From positions 112,598 to 176,597 of the forward strand of contig JAOCPU010000065.1 of assembly GCA_035772785.1 (NCBI GenBank): a stretch of 64,000 nucleotides of DNA, written 5' to 3'. The number at the start of each line of letters is the position of its first letter. The stretch's first letter is position 1. Of the stretch, positions 11,371 to 23,900 are shown one piece after another. This stretch comes from Phlebiopsis flavidoalba. Taxonomy: Eukaryota > Basidiomycota > Agaricomycetes > Polyporales > Phanerochaetaceae. A program made the position numbers and the translations under genes. The notes beneath the pieces were generated by a model. The model saw only the letters and a list, made by a program, of their open reading frames with translations. It had not been told where the DNA came from and did no database searches.

Positions 11371-13357
11371 CCAGCGACGAGAGGGAGCACACTAGTGAAT
11401 TGGTCCCTGGGACATGAATTAGAATAACCCGATTTGCATTAATCATTTCGGCACTTATGAGACGTTGGCCGCCCCCTGTCATGACCCCGAACGCCAGGAA
11501 TGTCTGGACATTTCCGGATGGTCGATCTTCAAGTAGGTTTAATAAATGATATGCTCCCATGGTGCTTAGTACTTGTCGCGAGTTACACTGCTGCAACCTC
11601 TGCATACAGTGATCAAACTCGTCAGGTTATGTGTTGAAAAAGTATGTACAAAGGCGTTGTTCCTACAGGATCACCAAGAGAATCGGGACGGCATTGTGTA
11701 ACACGTCCTAGCGATAGAGAGTCAGAACAAACTAGGATGAGCTTTGGGGAACGCTCTAGGAGTATATCTGGTAATAGGAGCTTATACTTCGGTGGTGAGG
11801 TCAGAGCTTCCGATCCGAACGGGAGGTGTGGCCTTGGACCGCCCATTAAACTGGACGTTGCTACCTCTGGGGGTATCGGGCGTCCTGACGCCGTCACCAA
11901 CTTAGGTCGAGCGAGTGGTTTTAGGGACATGCTGACCCTCATGGCATAGATCGCGCCAGAGCCCACAAGGCAGATATTCGAGGGAGGCTTCCTTCTTCCT
12001 AACGGAGATTTCCCCCGCTACTATCGCCTTGTCTCGACCCACTCCGGAGCGACCAAGCTAATCCGTTATGAGCCACGAAGTGACGCCGATGCCGCAACCT
12101 TGCGGTGAGAAACAGCTCTGCAGCTATTCAATGAAAGGAGTGAAATGTCCTGCATTGGGCTTCAGACGAAGGGCCTCACCTACGTCCGCACGGAGCGCCG
12201 GCCTCGCCTTGTGGTTTTTGAGGGATCATCAACCTTGTGTAGCGGCTGCAATAGTGCACAAGGTAGGCCGTCAAGTTCACAGTGAGCGCGATCGCTAGAG
12301 AGCATGTACCGCTCGTGTTCTGCTGCCAGGGGTTGGATTCCTCGCCGTGAAATCCTTCACTACGCCCAATGGGTATGGAGAGGCGAGTCACGAATGGTGT
12401 GGACCTATATAAGGGCTTTGAATCAGGCATTAGTCCGGGCACTTCACCACTACCCTCAGGAAGAACGAAATAGCTCCTAACGCAAGGAGGCAAAAAGTAC
12501 CAAAGTAGCCTTCCGACATAGCTCTTTTCACTCGAATTATGTCCAGAGGGATCGCCTTTGGAACGGGACAAATGTGGCGGTACGTCGGGGTCACGACAGC
12601 GCCATTGACTGGAGCCGCGGTCGCAGCATCCATGTGCAACGCGACTGTCATGTACACCTCGGCGAGTACGCAGTGGGTAAAGGGGGTTCCGTTGGCGATG
12701 GATGACTGCGACAGCGGTTCCAAAATCAGGGCGTGGGCGCGTACCATTATGGCAAGGCGTTTGCTAAAATCTTTTGATGTCTGACGACTCTGCCACTGAC
12801 TTTCAGTGACTAGTCTTTTCCTAGGACAAGAGGACGACGCTCTTTCTGTGTGGAGTGTGAGGTCGACTTTCCCCGTACATTGCTAGCGCGCCGAGTCCCC
12901 GGCTCCGAAGAACTACTCACTTTTATATATACACTGGGGACGCATTGAACCACTGTGCTACTGTGATGTTGACCCTCTGTCTGCAACTAGAAACATCGCG
13001 CAGCTGCCCGGGGTCAGGAACACTTCACTTCCTCGCCAATGATAGGACGCTCGCCCTAAAATCGTCAAGGACGTCAGTAATTGTAGCAAGAAGTGGAGCA
13101 TCTGCCATTACCTGCTTTTCCTGGTCCTGTTCTAGGAATAAACTGCCGAAATTGACGAAGGGACGCATATGGCATCACCGTCCCACCCCCTCGAGCCGAA
13201 CCAGGCTGTACTTGGCCCGATGAATGTAGCAAGCCTAGACGCCCATATGACCACGCACTCGGGGATAAGCGCGCACACGTCCCCTCAGCCGACGACCACG
13301 ACTTCAGCAAGCATTGTAACGAACTACGTATTCTTGTGCACCTCGAGGGTCCATTCC
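11371..13357. other. Intergenic, nothing recognised
   Basis: No protein family, RNA gene or repeat can be supported. The final ~400 bases are presumably the promoter and leader of the CAF1 gene. Open frames here (for example minus strand 12176-12571) lack any recognisable motif and conflict with each other. Confidence 0.4.
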
Positions 13358-14717
13358 ATGTCACGAATACGAAGAGGTCTGGGCACCTCAGCTCGAGGCT
13401 GAGATGCGAAATATACGGGATCTCGTCGACAAGTATCCCTATGTTGCAATGGTCTCTGTCCATTCGTTGTTCTTGCGCCATCCACGACTCTAGTTCTAGT
13501 GACTTATGTCCTCTCAGGATGTACCGAATTTCCTGGAGTCGTCGCGCGTCCAATTGGTTCTTTCAAGACGTCCCTCAGACTATCATTACCAGACCATGCG
13601 ATGTAATGTTGACCTCCTCAAGATAATACAGGTCGCGCATCACACTTGCTGATGAAGACGGGTGCTCTCCTCAGGACGTCTCTACATGGCAGTTTAACTT
13701 TTTTCACTTCAGCGTGAAGTGAGTTCATCGGTTGTCTCAACTGCGCTGCCATGTCCTGACTCCGGTCCAGGCGACGACATGTACTCTCCAGACTCGATCG
13801 AGTTGCTGCAGAAGTCCGGGAATCGACCTGCAGCGCCATGAGGAAATGGGGATAGAGCCAAACGACTTTGCAGAGCTGATGATCACTTCTGGCCTGGTTC
13901 TGGTGGAAGATACGAAGTGGATCTCCTTCCATAGGTGAGTGGCGTAATTCTCACCGCTCGGATGTCTAGAGCCGTAGCCGTTTCATCTCACCAAGATGGA
14001 TCTTGCTGCTACTGTCCGCTCGCGTCAAAGCTTTATCTCCTTCCTGTCGGGATCTTTGTCATACTAATTACTGTCGTATGTAGCGGTTATGACTTCGGTT
14101 ATTTCGTCAAACTCCTAACCGCAGAGTCATTGCCTACAAGCGAAGAGCTCTTCTTTGAAAGGCTGCGGAGGTGGTTCCCCACTATTTACGACATCAAGTT
14201 CATGATGCGGGCGTGCAATGGGTCCTAAAGGGTGGCTTACAAGACGTCGCGGATGATCTCGGGGGAAGGTCTCGCTTATACATTGCGTGCAAGCGTCCTC
14301 ACTCCCTACAGGTGATGCGGATAGGCCCGTCCCACCAGGCTGGTTCCGGACTCATGCTTACAGCATCAACATTTTTCAAGATGCGAGAGCTGTACTTCAA
14401 CGAACGCTATTGACGATGCAGAGTATAACGGCAAAACTTTACGGTCCTAGGCCAGACTTTCACTGTGCCCAATGGCATTAACGGAGACGGTTCGCGGGGG
14501 AAGCGCTGCCACTATCGCCGAGCGAGAGGATCGTGGAGCTCCACGGGACCCGCAAATCGCAAGGCCCCGCCGCACAAATGCAGATGGCAATGAGCATGGC
14601 CCGCTCACCACCCCCGCGATGGCAGGCGCGATGCCAGCGCCCTTGCCAACATCACCATATGGGCCCATGGCCAATGGCCCATATATGAGGACGACCATGG
14701 TCGGCGGAGGGCGGTAG
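13358..14717 (+). CDS. CAF1: CCR4-NOT deadenylase subunit CAF1/POP2 (CNOT7/8)
   Basis: Catalytic 3'-5' exonuclease that shortens mRNA poly(A) tails in the CCR4-NOT complex. Start ATG 13358 gives MSRIREVWAPQLEAEMRN with one indel. Then come IRDLVDKYPYVAM, an intron, and DTEFPGVVARPIGSFK, which holds the first two acidic residues of the DEDD-h site. TMRCNVDLLKIIQ, GVSTWQFNF-like, DSIELLQKSGIDLQRHEEMG and IEPNDFAELMITSGLVL follow. An intron starts at GTGAGT 13935 and ends before 14090, followed by SGYDFGYFVKLLTAESLPT (third acidic residue), FPTIYDIKFMMRAC, LKGGLQDVADDLG (fourth), an intron, and MRIGPSHQAGSD (the His), TASTFFKMRELYFN and LYGLGQTFTVPNGI. The tail is Pro/Ala/Met-rich and ends PYMRTTMVGGGR at TAG 14715-14717. 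All domain blocks are present; frameshifts are sequence errors. Confidence 0.95.
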
Positions 14718-15472
14718 GTTGGGCAAGGCGGTTGTCCGGAGGATGTCCAGTTCTTGTCGCTCCTTTCTTGCTTTCTGCTTTTTCTGCTATTTTCCGGACT
14801 AGCTCTCGCCGTGTATAACATCGATTCGTGTATCAAGTGGCTTACCCTGTAGTACGTGGATTTCTAATACATATTCGTTGAAAATCGCCCGTGTATTTCT
14901 CGTGCTCAACTGCTTATTATGACGCTATCGAGCGCTGATCGTGGTAACGCATTACTTAAACATCTTTCCCACGTTTCATTGTGCCCATTCAGTGTACATG
15001 CAAATAAGTACGGCGCACTACGTGGATCAGATTTCTTATGGACACTGCGATACGCTGGCAAAGCATACAAACGGGTTAATGAAAACATACCCTAAATGGA
15101 GAGCATACGTGGGTCTCGGAGGACGGGAAAGTCAATCATGCACCAGCCCTCAGGCCAAGCGCATCTTGTTATCCAATTCGAAGACCAAACAGTCAGTTTC
15201 TTGTACGTAGCCGACGTTCTAGCCGTTTGGCAGATATAACCTTGTGACGTTCTTGAGCAGACGTGTGGGGTGGCCAGCGTCGTGTCTCGTAAACGTTCCT
15301 TTGCACTGGTACCGGACGCACAAGAAATATTCTGAAAATAGTTCATTGAGCACACAAAAAAAACTGAGTAAATTGCAATTCTTATATTCTCTGGCTGACG
15401 CTATTACGGACAATCTGCCGTAGAAGAGTGTGTCTACGCAACGAGGTGAATTTTTAGACCAGTTCGAGTGAG
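14718..15472. other. Intergenic, nothing recognised
   Basis: This is the 3' flank of CAF1 followed by sequence without recognisable coding potential or repeats. No polyadenylation site can be fixed. Confidence 0.4.
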
Positions 15473-17430
15473 ATGAAACCGCGTCGTGCGCCAGGGTCGG
15501 ATCGCAGCCCGATCGACTCTTCCACGCAGACCGACACGACGCTCAAAAAGCGGGGCTCGACCGCCGCCTCTTCAGAGACGACACCACCACCTTCACCAGC
15601 AGTCCAGCAGCGGCACGCCGAGGTATATCACCCAAAAATACCGAGTTATTTCGGCAGATGATATCGGTGTGAAATAAACGACAATGGCACACGCGCATGG
15701 CGAGGCGAGCCTCGTGTACCACTACCGCCCCTCCGCCGCTGACGAATGGCACGTCTCCCTTACACTTTCTGTTTAGCAAGAGATGGCGTGGTCAGGCCCG
15801 CCTCAGAACATATCCTTTCGTCATCATCTGCCAGCCAGTCCTCAATCGTCGTCACAGCACAACCCGCTCGCGTCGAACCGCGCTGACCGTGGGTACGAGC
15901 TTGAGGCGTCTCCGCCTTTTAGCCAGCCCGAGATATCCCTCTGAGGAGTATGGTCGCTCGCGATACAGCTCTCATATGGACGCGAGCTTCAACTGCTCGC
16001 TTTCATACTTCGGACAGCTCACTGCAGGACAGCTATGAAGACCCGCGCGCGGCTGTTTGACGCGATATGCCCACATTGAGAACGGACGAGGGGTCAATAC
16101 GGTAAGTGCTTTGTTCCTTTGGGCGTTGACGTCGCTTGTGACTATAACATTTTTGCAGTCGTATGACTCTCAACCTTCCAATGCCCACACTCACCATTCG
16201 CCAGCTCCTTCACACTTTTGTGGCGTATTCCGAACAGAGCGGAACTCTGTTAGCGGTCCTCGCTACACTCCCTATCGCCAACCGCCCGCCGGACACAGTG
16301 ACTCTATCTCGCTCGCAGGCTCGGACTACGCCCACGGCTCCCTCTGTTACCAGCAAAAACGCCGAGACAGAGTCCAACGCGTCGGGTTCTCAGCATTTTG
16401 GCGCACTACCCGCCTACCCACCTTCCCACCACGATGTTGGTCAACATACCGCGCCAAAAAAGCATAGGAAAACAACGCCTTTACGCCATAGATCGCCAGA
16501 GAAATCTGTCGCTGGGCCCAGGACCACCGAAGGAAACGCCAGGAAGATATTGCAGGCCGGTTCAACGTCGAGCGTAGTACCGTCCAGTAAGATTCTCAAA
16601 GCAAAGATCGCGGTGGCTGAATGCAGCATCAGAGCCGAAGACCAATGATGGCGAAGGAAAGGTACGCGCCTCCTGCTTGAATTCCATCTACGACCTAACT
16701 CAATGTCTTCCTACCAATCAGAACAGCAAAATCGGCGTGAGCTTGAGTCCAAAAATGCTGGCTGTGGGTGCTGGAAACAACACCGGGCGGGGATCACCTT
16801 CACAGACGCCATAATCCGTGCCAAAGCCCTTGAGCTGGCTCTCGACTGCTGGGGCCGATACCAAGGACAAGTTCAAAGCTCAGTCCCGGCTGGATAGAGA
16901 ATTTCAAAGCCCGCGCTGGTATTCGTAAGGGCAGATATTACGGCGACGGGCAAAATACGCGCAAAAAAGGGACCCGAAAGAGGACGATGCAGCCAAGGAC
17001 GATGACCCGTATCGGTCGAGGACCAGACACCTGATCTTTCCCAAAGATTACAGAGGTCAAACAGTAAGTCTCGTCCACATACACTCACGATGATACTAAT
17101 TTACGTCTGGTAGCCTGAGGGAGAGATCCTCTTAACATCGGCCGGTATGGATGGCACGGATGATGTCGGAAATCGCGGAGGACACGACGCAGATTCGGAA
17201 TGGCGAAAGTTTGGACCCCGGTGCTGAAAATGTTCACCGCGTCGCACTCAACACAGGACCAGCCCATGCCTTCGACCGTAATGTCCGTCTCGACTATTCT
17301 GGGCCTACAGATCATTCCACCGCGCATGTCGAGCAACAACGTTTGCGTTCTTCTGCCCAATACATCGTCGCTGAACCGTTTGAGGCCCATCCGATTCATG
17401 CTGGCTACTCGGCTCAAGAAGTAGCGTAGG
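15473..17430 (+). CDS. Unrecognised Ser/Pro-rich disordered protein
   Basis: I do not recognise this gene. Consecutive plus-strand segments, connected by indels and probable introns, give a low-complexity basic protein: MKPRRAPGSDRSPIDSSTQT, SSASQSSIVVTAQPAR, SQPEIS, EEYGRSRYSSHMDASFN, YFGQLTAGQL, then SYDSQPSNAHTHHSPAPSHF. After these come HRSPEKSVAGPRTTEGNARK, SKIGVSLSPKMLAVGAGNN, KFKAQSRLDREFQS, KEDDAAKDDDPYRSRTRHL and IFPKDYRGQT. Likely introns lie at about 16111-16158, 16660-16722 and 17063-17113 (GTAAGTCTC...TAG). The end is uncertain: reading frames after 17230 become incoherent. The composition suggests a regulatory or scaffold protein that is mostly unfolded. Start and end are approximate. 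Confidence 0.45.
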
Positions 17431-18246
17431 CATGCGCAGCAGTACTCGAAGGATCCACAACCTGAACACTGTGGAGGCCGCCCTGGCCGTGGCTGAGCTC
17501 TGCCGGACAAACACATTCAAGAAAATAAGCGGAACTCACCCCCAAAGACGACGACTGCCTCACCAACATTATTCGGGGCACTTAAAAACCTTCCCTCCGT
17601 AATCAGCCATATCGACGCTGCATTTGATCCTTCCTAGGAACAAATCCTCCCCGTGGTTCCGATACTTCGAGACATGCGACCACGTCGCGATAATCCAGGA
17701 CCATGTTTTCGGCACATGAACACTTCTCTCAACGCACATATATGCGTATTTTCTTTCTGTCGCACTCCATATGCACGGACATTCGCTCTCACATCATCAT
17801 GCATTTCTTGGTCATTCACAGTACATTTTCAGCATCAGCAATTGACTCTGCTCATCCATCCACGCATGCACATCGATCACCATAACTTAGTAGTTCGCAT
17901 TATTTAGATTTCACTCCCTACTAGCATGACTCCGAAATCCTGTACCCAGCACTCGCCCCGTGTCGCATCTGCATTTGTGTACATACGCAACATTTCACAC
18001 GCACTTCCCATGTATCCATTCTTTCCGTGGCTCAGGCCACGAAACCCTCCTCCCTCATCTCCATCTTGGCGCGATCCTCGACGCTAACGTGTCCCTTGCT
18101 GTGGTCGCTCGGGTTGGTGCCAAGTTTCGCAAGGCGAATTTAGGCGAGTATACACCGGTAAGCAGACATGTGGTACAAGTAACCGTCTTTCTTGCAGATC
18201 GTGGTGTGTGAGGTGACAGAATAGATGTGTCTCACGAGGCCGCTGC
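17431..18246. other. Intergenic between convergent genes
   Basis: Pyrimidine-rich and CA-rich sequence (17700-18060) is typical of untranslated or intergenic fungal DNA. No supported gene was found. Confidence 0.4.
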
Positions 18247-18666
18247 CTAGGCAGTTTTCTTCTTCTCCTGGGCCTTCCCTTTAGCCTTATCTTTCTCAGC
18301 AACACTATGAAATGTTTATAAATCGTCAGGAAAACATTTATATGTTGTGGCAAAAATGGCTTACCCTTCCATTGCAACATTCTTCATGATGGTTAACTTG
18401 CCGGACGGACGCGGCGCGCAGCGACCTTGCTGTTCAATGCTTTGCTGATTTTGCACTCAGCTCCTATAACAGACTGTGAGATACCCTCCTCTAGCGACAA
18501 ATAAGCAGACGGACCTTGTGCAAAGCAGCAGTTTTCATTGCGGCCGCCTTCTTGGGTGCAGCGTAACGCTTGCACCTTCTTCGCGTCGAGGCAGCGGCCT
18601 TGGCAGCATGCCTGGACGCGTTTCCCTTCTTTATTCTGCAGCCCTTTTCGGTGCACCTTGGACCAT
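18247..18666 (-). CDS. UPF0390 / DUF2462 family small basic protein (Leydig cell tumour 10 kDa homologue)
   Basis: Small, very basic protein of about 90 residues, in three exons on the minus strand. Exon 1 starts with ATG 18666: MVQGAPKGLQ, a NASRHAAKAAAS segment, RYAAPKKAAAMKTAALHK. An intron (GT near 18517) follows. Exon 2 reads about LSAKISKALNSKVAARRVRP, SGKLTIMKNVAMEG. A second intron starts GTAAGCC near 18366, and exon 3 ends EKDKAKGKAQEKKTA with TAG at 18247-18249. The blocks 'APKKAA...ALHKxLSxKI' and 'SSGKLTIMKNVA' are the family signature. The family is conserved from fungi to animals and has no established biochemical function; its charge suggests a nuclear or nucleolar location. 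Confidence 0.75.
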
Positions 18667-18837
18667 CTTTGGACTTGATCTCGGGAGGGCAGATGAGAGA
18701 CGGGTGCAGCCCAGAGTCAAAATTGGGCGGCTATGATTCGCTTTCGGGGTCTTCCGGTCGGCGGGCGCGCGGTCGCCTCAGAGCACGACTGTGCCTACAC
18801 ACATTTCAACGTTCCCCGACGGCGAGCAGACCCATCC

Positions 18838-20330
18838 ATGTTGGCATCTGCGGCTCGCAGCGTGCGTCTGCCTAAGGAAGCAGCGTCGCAGAAGGTCACT
18901 TCCCCGTTTTGCTCTCGTTTAAAACCTGGCTAATTTGTTGGCTCTCGGTCTCGACGGACAGCGCGCGACGATACATGACCTGCTCTCCCTGCCCAATAAA
19001 CCTGTCATTCTCGCATGGCCCCCCAGGACGCAGCGCAAACACCGGCCATGTTGTCACAGTCTTTGGATGCACCGGCTTCCTCGGAAGATATGTGGTGGCG
19101 AAGCTTGGTACGTGATGTACAGTACTTTATGCAGTGAACCTGGGCCAACCGATGGGATATTCATCTAGCCAAGGCGGGAACTCAAGTCATCGTACCGTAT
19201 CGTCGTGAAGAAGATGAGAAGAGGCACTTGAAAGTCATGGGTGACTTGGGCAGATTGTCCCCATGGTGTGTCCCGCTCCTAACACTGTTCGCATGACCGT
19301 CGTAAACTTAACACTAGTGTAGGAATTGGGACCTCCGGCCGCCGCCCCGACCAGATCGAAGAATGCTTGCTGAGGCATTCGGACACTGTCTACAACCTCG
19401 TCGGACGTGAGTTCGAGACCAAGTAAAGTGCATATGAGAGTGGCGCTTTTGGAAGCGAACTGACGTTCTTCTAGGAACTTCAAATACAAGGATGTCCACG
19501 CAGACGGAGCGGGAGCGTATAGCACAAATTGCTGCCCAGGCGGGGGTACCTCGATTCGTGCACGTTTCTTTTTCTCACCTCAACGCGTCGGCAACCTCCA
19601 CCTCGTCCTTCTACCAGTCCAAACGTGAAGCGGAAGGCGAGGAGAGGGTTAAGGCTGCGTTCCCATCCGCGACCATTGTGCGGCCTGCAACCATGTATGG
19701 CTATGAAGACAGGCTTCTGAACAACATGGCCAGTGAGTATCCGCAGGAACAGAGTTGGGCTGGCTAGCGTTGACACACACGGTTCAATCACAGTCTGGCC
19801 TATCTGGTGGAAGCTCAACCATGCGAAGACGGTCGTCCGTGCGTCCAGTACATGTGAGTTTTCTGGCTCACGCCGCACAACGCTATCTGCTGACCCGCGC
19901 GCCAAGGTCATGGACGTTGCGCAGGCCCTTCAGCAACATCCTTGAGGTGCCATCTCTTCCTGGCCTGCTGAACCTCCCTGGGCCGTCCGCTCGCATCACA
20001 CTACGAAAATAGCCTTCTCGCTCTCGTTGCATCCGTTACGTACAACCCGATCACACGCGCTCCCACCGTACCCAAGCCGGTCGCCACGTTCCTCGCCAAG
20101 GCTGGGCGCAACGCGTATGGTGGCCCGCGCTGAGCCCCGATGAGGTCGAAACGGCGGTACATCAACGACGTTACGGCTCCCGGCGACTGGGACAAGCCGC
20201 TGGGTGTGGAATAAGCCGAGCGGAGATTGAAGAGAATGCGATCATCGTTGTGTACCTGAGGAGATACCCGCTCCGCGTACGTGTCTTGGTCGCTTTTCAA
20301 ACGCACAAAAGACATGCATGGGATAGTGAC
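18838..20330 (+). CDS. NDUFA9: NADH:ubiquinone oxidoreductase subunit NDUFA9 (39/40 kDa subunit)
   Basis: Accessory subunit of mitochondrial complex I with an SDR-type Rossmann fold that binds NADPH near the Q-module junction. ATG 18838 (MLASAARSVRLPKEAASQK) gives a plausible mitochondrial presequence. It is followed by TIHDLLSLPNKPV, PPGRSANTGHVVTVFG, GCTGFLGRYVVAKL (dinucleotide-binding glycines), an intron, AKAGTQVIVPYRREDEKRHL, KVMGDLGQIVPM, PDQIEECLRHSDTVYNLVG and FETKNFKYKDVHADG. Then AGVPRFVHVSFSHLNASATS, FYQSKREAE, SATIVRPATMYGYEDRLLNN, an intron, VWPIWWKLNHAKTVVRPVH, MDVAQAL, and VTYNPITRAPTVPKPVATFL. The C-terminus runs to WWPALSPDEVE, GDWDKPLGVE, PSEIEENAII, YLRRY. The stop could not be fixed and the end is approximate. 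The gene is convergent with TOM22. Confidence 0.93.
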
Positions 20331-20461
20331 AGTCAAGTCTGCGATTTTTCGGACTGCGGACAATCCGAGAGAGAGGAGATAGATTAGCAAGTGGAAAATG
20401 AGCACATAGTGTACGATACATGTCCAAGTCGGGACGAGCGTGATAGAACGTGCGATAGTGC

Positions 20462-20900
20462 TTAGAAGCCGGGAGGGACGATACCCTTCTGTTGGGACTC
20501 GGGCGAGCCGGACCCAGACGGTGTTGGGTACATGGACGGAGCCATCATCTGTAAGAGAGAACAAAAACGTATCAATATGGTACTCTGACAAGGCCAAGAT
20601 GACGAGGAACACGACAGGTGCATGCAACACGGCAGCACTATTCGCAGGGATTGATCCAAAGACACGTACCTGCTGCGCACCTTGCTGCTGTGCGAGCATC
20701 TCCTTCTCCTGTGCCACAATCTTGGCCTCGTCCTCCAGGCTGAGTGCCAGGGGCAGTCCCACGAGGAGAGCGCTCGTGGTGACGATCCAAACGAGGTTTC
20801 CGACGAGTTTTTTCCGCCTGACTTGAAGAAACTCGCGGTCTTGGAGACCCGTGAGGAGACGGCGTGGCGAGTTGTGGTCGCAGCACTACTCAGAAGCCGG
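20462..20900 (-). CDS. TOM22: Mitochondrial import receptor subunit TOM22 (5' end unresolved)
   Basis: Central organiser of the outer-membrane TOM translocase. The minus strand reads TTRHAVSSRVSKTASFFKSG, then VGNLVWIVTTSALLVGLPLA (the single transmembrane helix), LSLEDEAKIVAQEKEMLAQQ, QGAQQ. An intron of about 100 bases follows (20550-20660), then MMAPSMYPTPSG...QQKGIVPPGF and a TAA at 20462-20464. The helix and the C-terminal intermembrane-space tail are typical. What is missing is the acidic cytosolic N-terminus of the family: upstream of the TTRHAVSS block no ATG joins in frame, and the next gene starts only about 75 bases away. See the finding on this. Two indels lie in the transmembrane exon. 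Confidence 0.88.
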
Positions 20901-20974
20901 TCCTTTGTGTATTTTAGCACTCGCGCATTTCATCTCTTCCCTCCTCTCCTCCCGACTACCATCTGGCCGCGGCA

Positions 20975-23900
20975 ATGGACCAGCAGAACAACGGACAGCC
21001 GGAGGCGCGTCGTCGTCCTCGACAACTGGTACGACGTCCACAGACCACCCCTCGTTGCGCGTGCTGGGAACCCACCGCCTCACGCACGCTGTATCGAACG
21101 CCGTTCGTTTTCAGGTTTCAACTTTTCTACACCCAGCGTGCAGAATCAGATTCATGAGCTGGCAAAAACATTGCCCCCTCCTAGGAAGCAGAACACTGCG
21201 TGCGATGCTTGCAGGTGCGGCAGAGCATAGCTTGGACCCCAGTGGTCCCAGTACTGACCCTCGCTATCAACGACCCTCTACAGGTCTCGCAAAGTGAAGT
21301 GCAACCAACTGCCCGGTGCAGGACAAGGTGCGACTAAACCCGTTGTAAAGCTTACGCGTGTCGTGACAACCTCCCTCACAGTGTCAGGTACGATTGTCTC
21401 CCCGACGTGCATACTTCCAGCCGTTTAAAGCGGGAAATATAGCATTGTTTAACAAAAAACTACCCCTGCACGTACGCTCTTCACTACCTTGGGACATGTC
21501 CTTGTTACTCACCCGCACGTAGACACTTTGTCCAACAAGCGACCAAGCGAGAAGAAGCGCAACACCAACAAGCGGCCCCGCACTCTCAGTAACGGCAGGT
21601 GAGTCAGTGCGCGGCTATCGGTGCTTCATTAAACTGATTTTGATACAGTCATGCGTCTCCTGGCCCTATACGCACGTAAGGACCGCAAATACTTCAGTCT
21701 GTCTCCGCTATGGAACTCATGCCGTCTTCCCAGCGACTCGACAGGAGTTGCTCGCGTCCCACCCCTATCCCCCCGTATCCGTGACCCTGCCCCAGCAAAC
21801 CGCAAACTTCCAAAATCACACTTGAAACACCGACCAAGGACCTCCTTGCTTATCTCTTCTCGCCACCGGATCCGAGGTTCGTTCCACTTCTGGTTCGTCG
21901 AGATGGATCTCACTAACAATATTCTCCCAAGCGAACGAGCGAGTAGCCCGGATTGAGGGCTTCCAATGGAAAGGCGCCACGCGCCGGCTCAGAATCGTAC
22001 GAGGCGTACGCACGCAGAATGGGGTGAACTCGCTCACCAGCTGCAAGCCGAGAACTTTCGCATAGAGTTCGTATTTTTCCCACTCTCACGCTCATACGCC
22101 TGTTCTCTAACCTACGTTAATACATAACTCGCTGCAGCTTCACACACTCGACCTCGTGGAGGTTTTTCTTCCAGATTGTCCATACGCGTCTCCCTCTTCT
22201 CAACCCAGCACAGTTTCCCGTGCCCGTCTGCAGTACAGCTTACAGAGTCGCAGCCCATACGGGTCCGCACCAAGGGATGCAAACGACGCCTCGCCGGTCA
22301 ACCCGGAGAATAAGCCATTACATAATGCGTGAGTTGACAGATGAACTGTCGTGCTCCGACATGATTTACGAAACCTGGATAATGTTTCATAGTTTGGTCG
22401 CCGTCGTCATTGCGTGGGGCGCGAAGTTCTCGGAGAACCCTCTCCTAGTCAAGGACAGGAGACCAAAATCGCGGCAGAGTCTTCTCGCCAAGACCCTCAT
22501 CAATCGTGTCCGAGAGTCCCTCGGCGGAAGATTTGAAGGTGCATCGGGTACCCAACGCAGACCATGTCGTGGTCGCTCTATCTCATTGAGCCCATGCAAA
22601 ATCGTAAGTCGCGCGGAGCATCGGATTGTCAAATCACGCCTGACCCACCACCTCCATGCCAACAGAAAATATGGAAGTATAAATCTAATGGTCAGTTGAA
22701 GTTCCTCCGGACACTGACCTCACATCTAAAAGTCCGCTCGTGATAGGCTTCCATGGTTTCTGGCTTTTCTCAGCAATACGATTGCTATTGGATCTGCAGG
22801 TGGGTCTGGGAACATTGTGCTGCGCACTGCGCCAGCTACCAGCTGCGTGCAAATGTGGACGCGTATTGACCGTGTCCGTTTACTAGATAAACCACAAATC
22901 GGTTATGTCGAACATAGAAGATCCCGAAGCACGAGGCACAATGATCTTCGCTTGGTGGATGGCATGTCTAGCGGACGCCTACCGCAGCGTGTACTACAGG
23001 CGGAAACCCATGCTGTAAGTTGATTGCAATCTCTTCGCGGGGTTGTTCACCGAGTATCGCCGCGTGCGCAACTCACAGAGATGACGATGACTACGACATC
23101 GATTTCTACACCGTGGGACCTGTCCCGCCTGCAACGCTGTCGAGGCATCTGCGCAGGCACCCTCAGTCAGAGAACAGCTCGAGGTCGGTGCACACCGTTC
23201 TGTCAATGTTAGCTCCTATTAACATGCGTCGTGTGCGTTGTCCTCACAGTTCCTGGTGCGTTTTAGCCCGTTTACCCCAGGCGTCACGCCCGTGCTTCCT
23301 CACATGGCCTCATTATCACAGGGCTACTACCGCTCGGCACACGCGCTCCGCTCGCATCGCCCGCCAGCTTTTCGCGTCAGCTCTGGAAGCCGGCTACGGA
23401 GTCAGATGGCATTCCTTTCGACACGCTGCTTTCGCTCATCAACTTGCTCAACGAGTGGAAGGAAGAGCACCTGCAACGTGTGGGCGTGCCGAGTAACTTC
23501 GCGGCCGAGTGGGATTTCGTTAGCGCTGTGTCTGCGTGTGCGTGGCTACTGCTTGTCTCCTTGGGGCTGCCAGGTCTGACGTGATATCGGCAGGCGCAAG
23601 CGATGCCACATATCATATCATGTGGATTGTCGTCTTCAACGCTCTCGATGATTTCGGCATTAGAGAGACAAATGACATCGCGCGGTCGGGCAGTCCGGGC
23701 CACGAGCACCCACAGTACAGCCAAATTGAGGCCGTGAAGAAGAGGGTCAGCGACGACGCGCTACATGGCGCATTGCGTATTGCGGGTCTGGTGAGTAATT
23801 CCTCATGACGTCCTGGTAGAAAGCGTGCTCATAATCTGTTCAGCGCTGGCGTATTAAGTTCAAACGGCTACCTCGTGAGTTTTTGTTTTTTCCCTCAGTG

